DNA of 64,000 bases from Arachnopeziza araneosa. Its lineage: Eukaryota > Ascomycota > Leotiomycetes > Helotiales > Arachnopezizaceae. The position numbers and the translations under genes are program-made. Positions 23,799-34,225 of the stretch are shown one piece after another. Positions within the stretch are counted from its first letter, which is position 1, and each line of letters begins with the position of its first letter. Under the pieces are notes generated by a model. That model was not told where the DNA came from and did no database searches. It saw only the letters and a program-made list of their open reading frames with translations. Location of the stretch: positions 6,625-70,624 of the forward strand of contig QYAI01000124.1 of the NCBI GenBank assembly GCA_003988855.1. The letters are read 5' to 3'.

Positions 23799-24626
23799 TC
23801 AGCCTCTCATCCTAAACCCATCCCATTCATCTTCTTCCTCACTATCGTCCTCGTCATCCTCTGCATTTACCGGTACCGAAGGCTCTTTGAAAATAGCCAC
23901 TGACTCTTTTCGCCGCAATTCCTCTCGTTTTTCTCTTAGTCTTTTTACTCGAGCTTCCAATCCCTCCATCTCCTCAAGTTCTTCTTCCATCTTCCTAGCT
24001 GCATCTTCCTTGTCGCCCTCGATCTCAGCCTCTTGTCTTTCTTTTCGCGCCGCATATTGCTCCTCCGCACTCTTCTTCTTAATTTCTTCGGTTGTCATTG
24101 CGGGAGCCGAAATAACCGCATCATTATCCACTGGAACCTCTGCCGCCGCGATGTCAGCTTCGAATGCTGCCCATTCGTCCTCGTCCACTGCTGGTTTGGG
24201 AGCTTCAGGAAGTTTAAATTTCGTGTCCGTAGGCTTTGCAGGAGTAGCAGGCCGCGAGGGAATTTGCATCTCAAGAGGTTGAATAGCTGGTGGGGTCCCC
24301 TGAGAGTCTCCGTCAAAGAAACCTTCTGGAAGGAATCCATTCATAGGTTTGGTGCGTTTTCGGGTTGTGTCTTCCTCATCATCACTACTAGCCTTTCGCT
24401 TCTTGAGGTTTGGTGGTTCAGAGGTAGGCGGTGGAGCTTCTTGAAGTTTCTGCATACGCATAATATGCCCTGCAGATCGCAGGTGGCCTTCCCATAGCGA
24501 TTCGCTCTTTAGCTGAAGATGACAGACGGTACAGAGTAGGGTTCCAGTCGCAGTATAATTAGCGTGCTTATGTTGAATTCGACGCGAAGCCCTCTCACTC
24601 TTGAGCAGTGCCCGTACATCTGCCAT
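23799..24626 (-). CDS. ZNF830/CCDC16-like zinc-finger protein
   Basis: Protein of 275 aa without introns, resembling human ZNF830 (CCDC16/OMCG1), a nuclear protein linked to pre-mRNA processing and genome maintenance. The single C2H2 finger is C32-x2-C35-x12-H48-x5-H54 (LCTVCHLQLKSESLWEGH). A lysine-rich nuclear signal (KKRKASS, RKRTKP), an FLPEGFFD motif and the EDEWAAFEADIAAAE motif shared by this family follow. The C-terminal half is a long charged coiled coil, and the end is acidic (EDDSEEEDEWDGF). Both the EW-x-F motif and the finger place it in the family; the exact molecular role in fungi is not known to me. Confidence 0.8.
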   Translation of the reverse strand: MADVRALLKSERASRRIQHKHANYTATGTLLCTVCHLQLKSESLWEGHLRSAGHIMRMQKLQEAPPPTSEPPNLKKRKASSDDEEDTTRKRTKPMNGFLPEGFFDGDSQGTPPAIQPLEMQIPSRPATPAKPTDTKFKLPEAPKPAVDEDEWAAFEADIAAAEVPVDNDAVISAPAMTTEEIKKKSAEEQYAARKERQEAEIEGDKEDAARKMEEELEEMEGLEARVKRLREKREELRRKESVAIFKEPSVPVNAEDDEDDSEEEDEWDGFRMRG

Positions 24627-24698
24627 GTTTCAGTATTATTGCTGCTGTAGAGGGAGAAGGGGGAAGGATTCCAGCTTGAGGTTTTCGACCTCTTGTAG

Positions 24699-25015
24699 AT
24701 GCTTATGTAAGATATTGATTCACGTGACTCCCCGCAATTTGTTAGCGTCTAAATAGAAAGTTGCCGCCAACTCCAATTCAAGAGCGAGCACCCAAGACCT
24801 CAATCAAAACAACAACGCCCACTCTATCACCAAGCCTCTCAACACGAGTGCACATACCCAAAAGCGTGTCGCAAACCATTGGCGACAGCATTTCCCAAGT
24901 CTACAACCTTCCGCTCTCGTCTTTCGAGCTCTCAAGCTTGGGTGGGGGCAAATTCAGCATCGCGACGACGCTGTTTGGACAGGAGGAAGAAGATTCTACA
25001 CTGCTATCTGGATAG
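24699..25015 (+). CDS. possible small protein of unknown function
   Basis: A short gene can be built from exon 24699-24706 (ATG CTT AT), a 50-bp intron with a GTAAGA donor, and exon 24757-25015, giving 88 aa. The protein begins MLIKLPPTPIQERAPK, is Thr/Ser/Pro-rich in its first third and then reads more like folded protein (DSISQVYNLPLSSFELSSLG). The longer second exon lacks its own ATG, so the claim depends on the splice. I do not recognise the family. It lies between two genes, divergent from the zinc-finger gene and 167 bp ahead of the BYE1-like gene. It may instead be chance coding potential. Confidence 0.35.
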
Positions 25016-25182
25016 CTTCATTCTCTACCCTTCTTTCACCTTCGCACCTTAGCTTTTTTGTAGAGCCCAGTCATTGATCGCGTGAGAAACGCGTATTTGA
25101 AATCAACATCTCCCTTGTAATAGATCACTCGATCAACCACGAGCCATAAAGCTTCGTACCATTCTTGAAATCATTATCTATC

Positions 25183-27712
25183 ATGGCCGGTAAGCATTGA
25201 ATAGTCCCAAGATAGGCGACAACATAAAGCGCGAAGTCGTCATAGATCCTAGCTAACAGATACGATAGATGAACCTCGAAGATCGGTCCGCGCGACGAAG
25301 GGGCAGCATACCAAGAGCCTGGATGTACTCGATGCAGAACCAGTACCAAAGAAGAAGGGCGGGAAACGAGGAAAAAAGGTAGCTGAAGAACCCGAAGAAG
25401 AAATCATTCGATGTATCTGCGGCGTCACAGAGAGCAGTGAAGATGACCCAGAAGCTTGGATTGCTTGCGACAGTTGCAATGCTTGGCAGCACAATGTTTG
25501 CATGGGAGTCAGTACTTTCTCAGAAGATGTTCCAAAATCGTATTTTTGCGAGCAATGTCGTCCAAATCTCCCATTCCACAAAGAATTATTAGAAGGCATC
25601 AAGCGTGGCGAGAAGGTCTGGGAAGAGAGGCGAGCGAGATTCGAGAAGCAGCAACGTGAAGAATTGGAAGTAGAACAAGAGGGTCCCAAGAAAGGCCGCA
25701 AAAAAGGAAAGAGAATAAGTGATCCTAAAACTGATCTCGGCACGAACGGCAAGGCCAAGTCTTCGACGCCGATTCCCGTAGAGAAAAAGAAAGAGAAAAC
25801 CGCAAGTGTGAAAAGAAATAGGGATGAGTTGAATGATAACGTTTTAAAGGTATTTATTATCGATAATTCATTCAACTAAGCTAATTGATTTAAGGAGCCC
25901 AACAAGGTTCGAAAGGTATCGGCAGCTCATATAACTCCAAGACAAGATTCACCCCAAACCGGGCCAAGCATTAAAATCATTGACCTCGAATCTGTACGTC
26001 AGGGAGGAGCAAAGCTTGTTCAAAAAGGCTTGTTACACTCTATCCCAGTTGCCATCAAGTCTGGCATCTATGCGCTAAGCAAAGGAGATTCTGTTGAAGC
26101 CAAAGCAGAACGTCTCGCTGTCCAAGTCGAGCAGGCAGTACATAGCACCCACCCAGACAAGACCGCATACTCAAAGCAATCTCGTGCTCTATCAAGCAAT
26201 CTCAAGCAAAATCAAGAGCTTACAAATGGTCTCCTTACTCGGACTCTATCGGCCGAGGCATTAGCCGTCATGTCTACTGATGATATGGCTAGCAAAGAGC
26301 TGAAGAAGGAGACTGCAGAGATGAAAGCTCGTGCGGATAAACAATCTATCATGATCACTGATGATGGACCACGGATCCGCCGAACGCATAAAGGAGATGA
26401 GATAATCGAAGGTGATAATTTTACTGTCGCAAATGATAGCACAATGACAACCTCGCGCCGAAGAAGCATGTTGGATCCTAACGGAGACATGGCAACACGG
26501 TCAAGAGAAAATTCTCCTGGCGAGCAAGTTGAGCTTCCTGAGAGTATCAATGACTATAGGTCTCAAGACGACATTCGAGGTCACGCTATTCCCAAGCAAC
26601 CTCTCAACGTCGAGACAAAGCAGACCCCACATGCTAGAAAGCAATCAACTGCGTCGAACTTCGACATCAATAAAGTCTTCCAAAGTGTACAATCACCTAC
26701 TGAGCCTCAACATATTCCTCGTCGAGTTTCAACTCAAAACGCACCACCAGCAAATGGCCCGGGCGTTGATCCAGAAATCGACAAGTTGTTGCAAGATGAT
26801 GCAAATGATTCCCCTCCTTATTCTCCCGCTGAATACGATTCTGACCCTGAAATCATTTGGCATGGGGTTGTGAACATGGAACCAGTCGCCAAATTTCCTG
26901 CCGTTGCGAAACACGTTGCTGGTGCTGATATGAGTCGTACTATGCCTTGGTCGGAGATCCTCACCAAGGAGCTTAAGGTCGCAGGTCGTATTCAATCTGA
27001 CCGTGCAAACGAATATCTATGCAGCTTACGCTACTCTCCTCAAACCGATTTAGTTGTCGTCAACCTTACACCGACCGGCGAAAGTGCACTCCAAGAATTT
27101 ACCAGCCTGTACGAATACTTTCAAACCAAGGACAGATACGGTGTTCTCGCAAATAGAGCTGTAGGTAATATTCGAGATACCTATTTGGTCCCTATCCCTC
27201 CAAATCCCGGACATGTCCCTGATTTCATCGCCAATCTTGAAGGGCACAAGATCCCAGAAGTGAGATCCGAGCCAATGATTATTGTTGCTTTAGTGATCCG
27301 CCATGAACTTCCACAATCTTCTCAAGGACCTGAAGGAACAGCTTCGCCATCTTTACCAACTCACCCTCACCATCGCCAGATGTCTATTTCAGGCACCGGC
27401 CCACAAATGTCTCCTATCGGGCCACCACAAGGTCCATTCCCTGGTGCTCAAACTACAAATCACTACAATGTGCATTCTCAAGCTTCTCAATCCCAACAAG
27501 AGCTTGATCAGAGAAAAGGTGAAGAGAATGCGAATCGAATCCTAGGGGAGTATGCCACAGCTCCAACGGTTGGGTTTCTTATGCCACAGGCGTGGCAGAT
27601 GAGAGAGGTTGAGTGGGAAATTATTCGGAAGATTTTAGAAGAAGATGCGAAAGCTCGAACAGATCTTGCGTGGTTGAATTACATGCTCGAGAAACGACTT
27701 GCAGGGAATTAA
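25183..27712 (+). CDS. BYE1: BYE1-like PHD/TFIIS-M/SPOC transcription elongation factor
   Basis: Nuclear protein of 804 aa with the domain order of yeast Bye1, which binds RNA polymerase II and H3K4me3 chromatin. Exons 25183-25189 (only MAD...), 25260-25849 and 25895-27712. The join restores the family N-terminus (DEPRRSVRATKGQHT). A PHD finger starts at C54/C56 (RCICGVTE) and runs through CDSCNAWQHNVCMG and YFCEQC, ending near 107. A basic linker leads to the TFIIS central domain (about 200-370). A SPOC domain (about 517-660) begins around IIWHGVVNMEPVAKF. The C-terminus is Gln/Pro-rich with a last helix containing VEWEIIRKILEED. The seven-base first exon is unusual but gives the expected protein. 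Confidence 0.87.
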
Positions 27713-28244
27713 CTGTTTACTGGATTTGGAGTCTCTGGAGTAGGCAGTGGAGGATATTTGTCTCATTGTAGATTATGTTTGGAGGTTATTTTCTTGTTAG
27801 GATCGTGGCTGGATGCTTTTATGAGAACGCACGGAAAACATGGCCCCTTCTGATGGATGCAGTTGGGTTAGGATACTGGGTTCTTCTTTTCATTCTTTTT
27901 AATGACGTTGGAACTGTAGATATTAGGGAGGAAAATGAAACCAAAATATTGAGCTGGTTTCTGTTGCATCTCAAGCCAACATGATGTATTTCAGATTTGT
28001 GAAACTTTTTGTGTGAAGATTTCATGATTCATCATTGCCTGAAATGGAAATCAGATAGGAAGTCCTTTTCAATGATATTGTTTACCGCTGTATCCTGGAT
28101 AGCTAATTATTTTGTTTCGGGATCCCATATCCAAAGCAATTACTTCTTGAAACACAACTTTTATCGCTCAAGCCCCTCGGGACGAGTGTATGCAAAGCAG
28201 CGCTAGCCACCAGAACGCCAACATGAAGGTACTACAAAATACTC
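27713..28244. other. intergenic, convergent 3' ends
   Basis: 532 bp between the BYE1-like gene and the RGG-rich gene. No supported gene. Confidence 0.5.
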
Positions 28245-29333
28245 TCACTTTCCCTCCAGATTCAACTTTTTATCCTCAACAGGTGTAGCCATCTCCTCCG
28301 CCCAATCATGATGCTTATCCTTGTCCTTCCCCAATTCTCCCTTGTTCTTCTCTGTGTATCCAGACTCTGCAGCAGGAACCAGTTTCGGCGGCTGCACTTT
28401 CGTCGTTGTCGGGAGAGATGGGAAGTCTTCTTCTTTAGCTGGGATCATAGGTTGCGATCTTGCACCGCGAGGTCGATCACGAGGATTGTTGCCACGGCCA
28501 CGGATGTTGAAACCTCTACCGCGAGAAGCTTCGGGCAGTGGTGCAGCGTCATTTGAATCATCTGCAAATCGTGATGCTGCCAGTCCTCCCCGTTTAACAC
28601 CTCCGTGACCACCACGAACGTATTCAGAACTCCGTCCGCGCTTTGCTTCTTCTGCCATCATCTCTTCTTTTCCTAAATCCCACTCTCGTCCACCCATGCC
28701 TTTCATCTTACGTTCCCTGTTTGCCCGTCTCTCTGCTTCCATCTGACCTCTTTCTCTTCGCTCCCGTACTTCCTTTTCTTTCCTCTCCTTTGCCAATTCC
28801 GCTTCTCGATCTTGAAACTGGGCCTGGTCTAGTTCCGTCAGTCGATGTTTCTCGGACTTTTGCGCGTTTAGGATTGCCATCTTCTCCATTTTGGCGGAGA
28901 GCTCTTCTTCAGTGAGCTTCTTCTTTGAAGGTCCACCAGTGAGAGAGCGATCGCCTCGAACAGCTAAAGTCCGTTGAGAAGCTGCTATTACGGGAGTATC
29001 TGCCGGTGGTGTCTCTGTAGCGGGTACCTCGGTTGGTGTTGCGGGAGCGGGAGCTGGATCTGGAGTCGGAGTTGGTTCTTGTACCTGCTCATTCTCTGGT
29101 TTGGGCGCAAATCGGGAGCTAGATAGGCCCTGCTGTACAGGCTCTCTTCCTCTGCCCCTACCTCTACCCGATTCTCTTTTTCCACGACCTACAGTCTGTT
29201 GTTGAGGTTGGACTTGAGGAGCGGAAGCTGGAGCAGGCGTAGATTCGATGGCTTCGGTTGTGGTAGGTATGGGCTCGAATTCATCTGCAAAGAGGTCGTC
29301 ATCCTCACGGGATTGGGCGAATTCATCCATCAT
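28245..29333 (-). CDS. RGG-rich, charged coiled-coil protein (probable RNA-binding)
   Basis: Low-complexity protein of 362 aa from the ATG at 29333 (a second ATG follows directly). The N-terminus is acidic (EDDDLFADEFEP); then come a Gln/Arg/Gly stretch (RGRGRGREP), a Pro/Ala/Thr-rich linker, a basic coiled coil at about 140-225 (KMEKMAILNAQKSEKHRL) and an Arg/Gly block (RGFNIRGRGNNPRDRPRG). Near the C-terminus, EEDFPSLP is a short motif known from several RNA-binding proteins. These features suggest a ribosome- or mRNA-associated factor, but I cannot name the family. The frame stays open upstream of the ATG for about 130 bases, so an extra 5' exon is possible. Confidence 0.65.
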   Translation of the reverse strand: MMDEFAQSREDDDLFADEFEPIPTTTEAIESTPAPASAPQVQPQQQTVGRGKRESGRGRGRGREPVQQGLSSSRFAPKPENEQVQEPTPTPDPAPAPATPTEVPATETPPADTPVIAASQRTLAVRGDRSLTGGPSKKKLTEEELSAKMEKMAILNAQKSEKHRLTELDQAQFQDREAELAKERKEKEVRERRERGQMEAERRANRERKMKGMGGREWDLGKEEMMAEEAKRGRSSEYVRGGHGGVKRGGLAASRFADDSNDAAPLPEASRGRGFNIRGRGNNPRDRPRGARSQPMIPAKEEDFPSLPTTTKVQPPKLVPAAESGYTEKNKGELGKDKDKHHDWAEEMATPVEDKKLNLEGK

Positions 29334-30029
29334 GGACTGTTGTTTAGATTCGGGGCGTGAGTGGGAGTGTAGCGGGGTAGGAATGCGCTTCGAGTCAGAA
29401 GGCGAGAGATATGGCGTTGGAGTCTTTGAGCAGCAGATGAGGTTATCTAGATGAAGGACTACAAATGCTTGAGATGGAGCTCGACATAGAAGCGCGCCTC
29501 TTCTAAAAGATAGATGCTGTTGATATTAGGTTGAAGCTTTCTTCAGGTTGATCTTCAATCGCTTAACTACTTCGAGCTTCACTTAGGCGGTGAAATCAGG
29601 CGGTGAGGTCTTCATTTCGGCAGAATGCTGGAACCCGAAGTTAACCCACTGCAAGACATCTTCAGTCTACATTAAGTAGCTACCCTCCTCTTCATGCCAA
29701 CACCTTACGTAGTCATTGTCTGTCAAAAATAAAATAAATATTTATTTCCTTTCTTGGTCTCCTCTAGACTATCCGGTATATCGAGATCTACTTTTAAACT
29801 AAAAGTACAAGTTTTAATATTGCAACGTAAACAAATGTAATGATTCTAGTATAAAGTCGGGTTGCTCTCCAAAGTCTGACCAAATCCGGAGTGCCATCCC
29901 ATGCGAAAAACAAAGATCCAAAATAAAGGATAGGGAATTAAGGGAGTTTTCAAGGAATTTAAGTTTGATGAGAAGTATTATTCCTAAACAAGACCTATTT
30001 CCGGTATTAAACTAAAATAGATCTGCAAC
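29334..30029. other. intergenic, 0.7 kb
   Basis: AT-rich, no supported gene. It contains the promoter of the RGG-rich gene and the 3' end of the CFEM-like gene. Confidence 0.5.
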
Positions 30030-30929
30030 TCATCTGCATGTTACGAGAAGAGTCAGTATAGCTACAATAACTCCTACAGTTGCAACAACTGTCCCAACTA
30101 TCTCGGGCACGGTGAACGATGATCTCGAGCTTGTGGAGGTACTGGATTTCGACGAGGTTTGTGATGGAATCGTTGATGTGGTCAATGATGGAAACGACAA
30201 ACTTGTAGTCGGTATTCGAGATTGACTGGATGCCGAAGTCGCAGAAGTGGGATCGATAGGGCTCGTTGACGGCGGTGAAGTGGCACCATTTGAAGAGGGC
30301 TCGGCAGCAGAAGTCGACGACGGTAGAGGATGGACAGAGTCCGGCGAAGTTGTAGCTTGTTGAATAACTTTGTCGTACTACCAATCAATGAATGGGCTCT
30401 CTTATAGAATGCGCGCAGCTGCGGAGACAACAGTAGAAAAGAATATGCTTGCTGCAACGACAGCAGACTGCCAGGCCCAACGCTCTGGGGTCAAGGAGCT
30501 TGCGCTGCTGGGCTGCCGCGAAGTTACGTATTGTGTGACAAACACTGTGACCGTTGCAGTAGGTGTAGAATAAGCAGTGCACGAACCTGAGGTGAGAATA
30601 GTTGGGTAGAGCACGCTCGTGTATCCTTTCGCTGCGCAGTAGCTGCTCATAGCAGTTACAGCCGTTGATTGATCTTGGAAATCTTGACAGGCGACGAACA
30701 CGTTGCTGGAAAGATAGGCTAATTCCTGACCGAGAGTGTCTGGTCGACATAGGCAGTTATTCGTTTTGCATCCGACCGCTTGGGCTGCACTATAATAAAG
30801 TACGTCTTGGACACATACTCGCAAATCGGCCCAACCGGGCATCGTGGTAAAATTTATGGTATCTTGATCAACAACCTGGCTATAGACATAACTTAATAGC
30901 AAGACCAGGTATAAATTTGACAGTCTCAT
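30030..30929 (-). CDS. CFEM-like surface protein with Ser/Thr stalk and membrane helix
   Basis: Predicted extracellular membrane protein of 249 aa. Exons 30528-30929 and 30030-30377 (complement), joined by a 150-bp intron in phase 0. A signal peptide (residues 1-17, MRLSNLYLVLLLSYVYS) precedes a Cys-rich domain with C39, C54, C59, C61, C81 and C98. The spacing, especially CKTNNCLC, is CFEM-like but two short of the canonical eight Cys. The second exon encodes a Ser/Thr/Pro stalk (STSTSSRSSFT) and one helix (IVGTVVATVGVIVAILTLLV) with almost no cytosolic tail. CFEM proteins act in haem/iron uptake, adhesion or surface sensing. The first exon could also read through to a stop at 30402 if the intron is not used. 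Confidence 0.65.
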
Positions 30930-31965
30930 TTTGCCGGCAGTCTGGCGAGGCGCTGGATTGCGACAACTTGTGTAAAGGTGACAAAGGACTCAGCTGACTG
31001 AGTCGCAAAGTATAGGCTTTAGAGCTCCAAGACGATAGCGAATGCCGGAAATAGATAGCGACAGTGATTTCCGGGAGGATACGACGAGAAGTTTGGTTTT
31101 GAGTTGAGTATGCGAGTTGAAGGCTGCAAAATAGAAAAGATGGAAGGATTGCAGCTGAAAGAATGGCAGTATATGGAGGATAGGGCGGAGGGCCGTCGGC
31201 TGAGGAATGAAACACGGACTTCACTGCCTCACCGGGGGTGCTATCTCATAATCCTCACGCAAAACGGCTGGTTACCATGAATAAAGCTTCACAGCCACCA
31301 TCTAAAACGAGAGAAGGCAGGATGTACCTGCGCAAACTTGTATCAGAGAGACGTAGAGGATTCCGAAGCAAAGAACATAGTAATAACACGAGTAGAGGTG
31401 TTGAGAATACAAACGAGAATATTTTTTATTCTGTGAAAGTCTTTGTCATCGCGGAGAGGTCGATGACGATGTTGAAGCATTTCGTGAGAGTTGAGTACCG
31501 ACAGCTACATCCTGGGCATTCAGGAACAGGGTAATGCGCCACAGCGAATCACAGCGGGCACTTGCCCATGACAATCCCTGAGAGGAATTATTGACCTCTA
31601 CAAGCCAATAGCATATTAAGATTTTAAGAAGCTTATATCAAAATATAGGAAAGACGCCGGGTAGATCTAAGGTAGCACGTGATATGCTCACCCCCTTGTA
31701 TACATTATTCTATTCCTGAAGAGCCTTGTCTATGTAGTCTCCAAGGAGAGACATCGAAAAATGCACAGAATAGATCTCATACAGAGGATGCAAACTCCTT
31801 CCGATGCCCGACGGACCACATTTCTGAACTCCACCATGGGGGCTAGACTTGGAATGTCTTCAATATCTCAAGTTGATGACTGTAAGACACTCGAGGTGTC
31901 CGAACTGATCATCAGATCATAATTGAGAATAGCTCTCGTTCTCTGGAATGAGAATCTTGTCACTC
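30930..31965. other. intergenic, 1 kb
   Basis: No supported gene. It separates the CFEM-like gene from the next surface-protein gene on the same strand. CACGTG occurs near 31677. Confidence 0.5.
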
Positions 31966-32914
31966 TCATCGATCAAATGCAGGCAGTTCGACAGGCGGTA
32001 TCCTCCCTTCCAACTCGGCTTGATGCTGTCCAGCAAGCTCCGCCGCAGCAGGCTCGGCTCCCAACTCGCCTGGTCTCTTGTACCACTCTTCTCCACAAGG
32101 TTGCTTCTCTGGTGGCCGACTGTCCTGATCCGGAAAGTACTCCTCTTGTGGCAAGGTACTCCGTTTCCTTCGTTTCATGATGAAGAATCCGAGAACGATT
32201 AACGCAATCAGTGCTACAACACCAATACCTGCTCCAATTCCTGCTTTGGCGCCAGTCGAAAGACCACTTGAAACGGTTGATGGAGATCCAGTGATGGTCG
32301 CTCCACTTCCAGCCGAGGTCGATGATCCAGTTGCGCTTGTCGTCGGAGTCGAAGTCGCAGTCGCAGTCTACATAATCAGCAAATACTCTATTCTGAAGAC
32401 AGAACCAACTTACTACCACACTCGAGAACGCCGAATTATTGATTAGCCCCAGCTCTTTGAACAAAAATTGCTGCCCCGTCTGTGGTGCAGAGACATTACT
32501 ACTCATAGCCATAAGACTATTGCTCTTAACATCTAGGTGCCAATCACTCCCATTCACCTTGTTCGTCAGGTAATAAGTGACCGTTCCATCATTCCAAGGA
32601 TTGATTTGCCAATACATGCTATCATCGCTGAGGGTGCTGTTTCTCATGTCCGGCACTGTCTGTCCAGGTGTGGATTCATTGGTCGAGAACGCAGCGTTCA
32701 TGTAACCTTTCGCACCAGAAGCGAGGGTGCGGAGGACGTAGTAGGTTGAGTCGACGGGGAAGAGTTGCCATTGCTGTTCAGGGAACGAGGTGTTGGTGTT
32801 TTTGAAAAAGGTGGCGCCCTTTCCTGCGTCATAGAGCACGGAACCGTCGAGGGACTGTGTCGTGCCAGAAGAGAGGACAATCTGATACCAGTGATTGGTG
32901 TCAAAGCTGGCCAT
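31966..32914 (-). CDS. beta-trefoil (ricin-B-lectin-like) single-pass membrane protein
   Basis: Protein of 300 aa. Exons 32414-32914 and 31966-32367 (complement). Residues ~1-160 resemble the carbohydrate-binding beta-trefoil fold, with repeated Q-x-W-type elements (EQQWQLFPVD, SMYWQINPWN, GSDWHLDVK). This is a lectin-type fold only; no catalytic domain is present. A Ser/Thr/Gly stalk (168-200), the motif SSGLSTGAKAGI and one helix (about 208-231) follow, then a basic KRRKR stop-transfer and a tail with many Glu/Pro. No classic signal peptide precedes the trefoil, so it may be inserted by its helix alone, or a 5' exon is missing. The motif before the helix is shared with the next gene. Confidence 0.68.
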
Positions 32915-33586
32915 CTTCGACTCGTGAATTGACAAAGAATGACAAAGGAGAGAGCAAAAAGACGGACAAGAGGTTAAGAATGGTTTGAAATGTGATTAGA
33001 TAGATGAAGTGAGGCGTTAGGAGCCTTAGCTAGTGTGAGATTTTAGCAGGGCATGGCGCAGTATGTCAAATCGGCACGGATCGCCTGAGATCTGGAGATG
33101 TGATTGATTGATTGGGAGAGGTCGACAGGCTCGCATGAAATAACCAATCAGATTAAGATCCAGGAAAAGAAATCGCATCAGCCTCAGTGTGGCAAAGGCT
33201 ACCTTCACGTCGTTGTCTTACATGATTGGACGTGTCGTTCACCATTCGCAGTGGAAAGACTCGCAAATGAGATTTCTCAAGTTCAGATGAAATGCAACTT
33301 TCAAGTCTTGGTGATGTGAGATGATGCCTGGATTTTAGCTATTTGTATCTCCAGACCATAGGCCGTCGCCACTAGAGAAATCATCAGTCCGAAGACGACC
33401 TCCACACCAACTGCGAGATCCTGCAGGATCAAATCTCGACTCAGACTTAAGAATGACTTCTCTCCCGTCATTCTCAGCGCAACCATCGATGCCAACGTCA
33501 GAGCAGCAAAGCTGTAGAGCCAGGTCTTATCGAGGAGACTCAATAATAGAGGCTAGTAATTGTCTCGGGTATATTGTATTATTCTG
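32915..33586. other. intergenic, 0.7 kb
   Basis: No supported gene. A minus-strand frame at 33301-33543 encodes two hydrophobic stretches but lacks an ATG at its start. Confidence 0.45.
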
Positions 33587-34225
33587 TCAGCTCCCTCTTC
33601 CACTCCCCCGATCACGACCCTCAGCTTCTCCTTCTCTCATGGAGGGGCTAAAACTCCCAATCAGAAATGCAGGTGGAATTGCATTCTGATAGTCAGCCAT
33701 AGGATGAGGTTCCCTCTCTACATCTCGATTCCCATTAGCATCTCCCTCCTCTGTTCCAGCTTGTCCTCGGCTTCCGACAACGGTCCGACTGGTTGAGTGG
33801 AGGAAGATATCGTTGTCAACTTTCTGATCATAAACTGGAACGAGGGATTGACGCGTGTGTCGCTGCCGGCGTTTGATAGCGAGGGTTGTGAGGAGAACAA
33901 ATAATGCTATGAATGCAACTGCGCAGCCAAGAGCTATGCCGGCCTTAGCACCTGTGCTGAGCCCTGAACTTGATGACGCAGGAGGTGATTGAGAGGTAGT
34001 GGCTGGGGGCGATAATTGGGTTGCGCTCGTGGTGATTGTTGAAAATGTTGAGGCGGCAGTGGGATATTTACTCAGAGATGTAGGTACCGTCGCAGAGGTC
34101 GAAATCGAATTCGTTGGCGAGATGGAGCTCGTAATTGAACTCGAGCTTGTAGACGGCGTGCCCGGAATCTGCAAAACAGGCGTCACCGTGGTGTACACAG
34201 ACTGCGAAGTTGTAGTTATCGCCAT
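33587..34225 (-). CDS. Ser/Thr-rich single-pass membrane protein
   Basis: At least 212 aa from the ATG at 34225 (MAITTTSQSV). The frame stays open upstream for about 110 bases and reads SFRWGCVSCDSN, with two Cys, up to a possible splice acceptor near 34320, so the true N-terminus with a signal peptide is probably in a further 5' exon. The visible part is a Ser/Thr stalk (about 20-85), SSGLSTGAKAGI, one helix (about 95-117), KRRQRH and a polar cytosolic tail. This is the layout of WSC/Mid2-like wall sensors, but no sensor head domain is visible. It lies next to a paralogue-like gene with the same juxtamembrane motif. Confidence 0.6.
   Translation of the reverse strand: MAITTTSQSVYTTVTPVLQIPGTPSTSSSSITSSISPTNSISTSATVPTSLSKYPTAASTFSTITTSATQLSPPATTSQSPPASSSSGLSTGAKAGIALGCAVAFIALFVLLTTLAIKRRQRHTRQSLVPVYDQKVDNDIFLHSTSRTVVGSRGQAGTEEGDANGNRDVEREPHPMADYQNAIPPAFLIGSFSPSMREGEAEGRDRGSGRGS

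Noticed and set aside
33301..33543. Minus-strand frame with two hydrophobic segments
   Set aside because: No ATG near its start, no splice partner found and no recognised family.
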